6,690 bases of DNA, taken from contig JBILVD010000061.1 in the NCBI GenBank assembly GCA_044370655.1, positions 1-6,690 of the forward strand. Reading direction: 5' to 3'. Positions 6,114-6,690 of this stretch are shown in pieces (positions within the stretch are counted from its first letter, which is position 1; each line of letters opens with the position of its first letter). The DNA is from CAZFPN01 sp044370655 (GTDB lineage Bacteria; Pseudomonadota; Alphaproteobacteria; Rickettsiales; Deianiraeaceae). Position numbers and translations under genes: made by a program. Under the pieces are notes generated by a model that did not search any database, was not told where the DNA came from, and saw nothing but the letters and a program-made list of their open reading frames with translations.

Positions 6114-6690
6114 CTAGCAACATAATACATAATCTAAATACTCCTCAAAAGTTTTAAATTTATCTTTAATCTTTTTAACTAAAGATTTGATACAACCCCC
6201 ACTTCTGCTCTATCGGATTTATGTTTTGGTATATAAGGCGGAAGATATAACAATCTATGTCCTATATCATTTCTATCAATTCTTTCGTCCTATTGTTTTT
6301 ATGAAAGCTCGCATTATCCATTACAATTGTTTTAATTCTATTTTCTTTTTTTAATTCAGGAAGAAGATGTTCTTCATATAAATTTATTAAAAAGTTCAGT
6401 ATTTGTATTTTCTTCAATATGAATCGGAGCAATAAGTTTATTCCTATTTTTTAATGCTCCAATTACTGTAATTCTTTTTCCTTTTCTATTTCCTGATTTT
6501 TCGGCTATCAGTCTTACACATTTTAACTCTCTCCAATATTATTCTTTTGTCATATTTATATCAAACCCGCTTTCGTCTATATAGATTATATCTGATTATA
6601 TCTTGTGGTAGAATATTATTAACCCCAACTTCGTTTAAGCCACAATTCTATTTAAATCAACCTTTGGTTTTGTAGGATTTAAACTATAAT
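6114..6690 (-). pseudogene. IS630-family transposase, multiply frameshifted remnant
   Basis: Read on the minus strand, conserved blocks of a DDE transposase appear in order but in different frames. They are LPQDII, then YIDESGFDIN (first catalytic Asp, codon 6577-6575), RKGKRITVIGALKN, ELFNKF, then VMDNASFHK (second Asp, 6318-6316), a degenerate LPPYIP, and NPIEQKWG (third catalytic Glu, 6210-6208). The end reads CIKSLVKKIKDKF and stops with TAG at 6116-6114. A stop interrupts K-E-*-Y-W at 6541-6539, and frame changes are needed near 6585, 6375, 6260, 6225 and 6200, so it cannot encode a working enzyme. The N-terminal part, if present, runs beyond the right edge and is already degraded near 6600-6690. 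It is a more decayed and distinct relative of the left-end transposase and faces it. Confidence 0.88.

Noticed and set aside
1..6690. Composite transposon formed by the two IS630 remnants
   Set aside because: The two transposases are diverged and belong to different elements, both are broken, and the enclosed gyrA-trmJ genes are housekeeping. The restriction-modification unit has its own separate flanking repeats.
5999..6690. tRNA gene, CRISPR array or toxin-antitoxin pair in the right-hand region
   Set aside because: No cloverleaf-type pairing, regularly spaced repeats or paired small frames could be found; the stretch is explained by transposase decay plus a short spacer.

Overview
This is an AT-rich window, probably from an alphaproteobacterium and perhaps from a host-associated, Rickettsiales-like lineage. 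The evidence is GyrA, which has an extra charged segment in its C-terminal domain of the kind seen in alphaproteobacteria. A TrmJ-type RNA methyltransferase follows it directly, and decayed IS630-type transposase genes lie at both ends. The taxonomic call is an inference from protein style; no search was run.

Layout. Positions 1-158 hold the 3' end of a frameshifted IS630-family transposase (+). Positions 231-379 hold a copy of the gyrA promoter region plus the first 24 gyrA codons, closed by a stop at 378-380. Next come about 245 bp of non-coding DNA with a good sigma-70-like promoter (575-602) and a two-gene restriction-modification operon: a DNA methyltransferase (625-1776) and a PD-(D/E)xK-type nuclease (1773-2426). 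The gyrA promoter region and 5' end then appear a second time (2433-2581), now continuing into a full-length gyrA (2508-5246). gyrA overlaps trmJ (5243-5998) by 4 bp. The right end (6114-6690, minus strand) is a second, heavily broken IS630-type transposase that points inward.

The main discovery is the arrangement, not a single gene. The restriction-modification operon sits between two direct copies (136 bp core, about 91% identical by hand alignment, no net indel, constant offset of 2202 bp) of the gyrA promoter and start. This looks like insertion of a restriction-modification unit with long target duplication, a mode described for other such systems. Because the duplicated target contains promoter, start codon and first codons, gyrA stayed intact and expressible downstream of the insert, while the upstream copy became a 24-codon remnant. 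Recombination between the copies would remove the operon cleanly and restore a single gyrA.

How the genes work together: the methyltransferase and nuclease should form a self-contained type II restriction-modification pair, coupled by an ATGA overlap. gyrA and trmJ are housekeeping genes (DNA supercoiling, and tRNA 2'-O-methylation near position 32) in a second coupled pair. I see no terminator between the nuclease gene and gyrA, so read-through from the restriction-modification operon into gyrA is possible.
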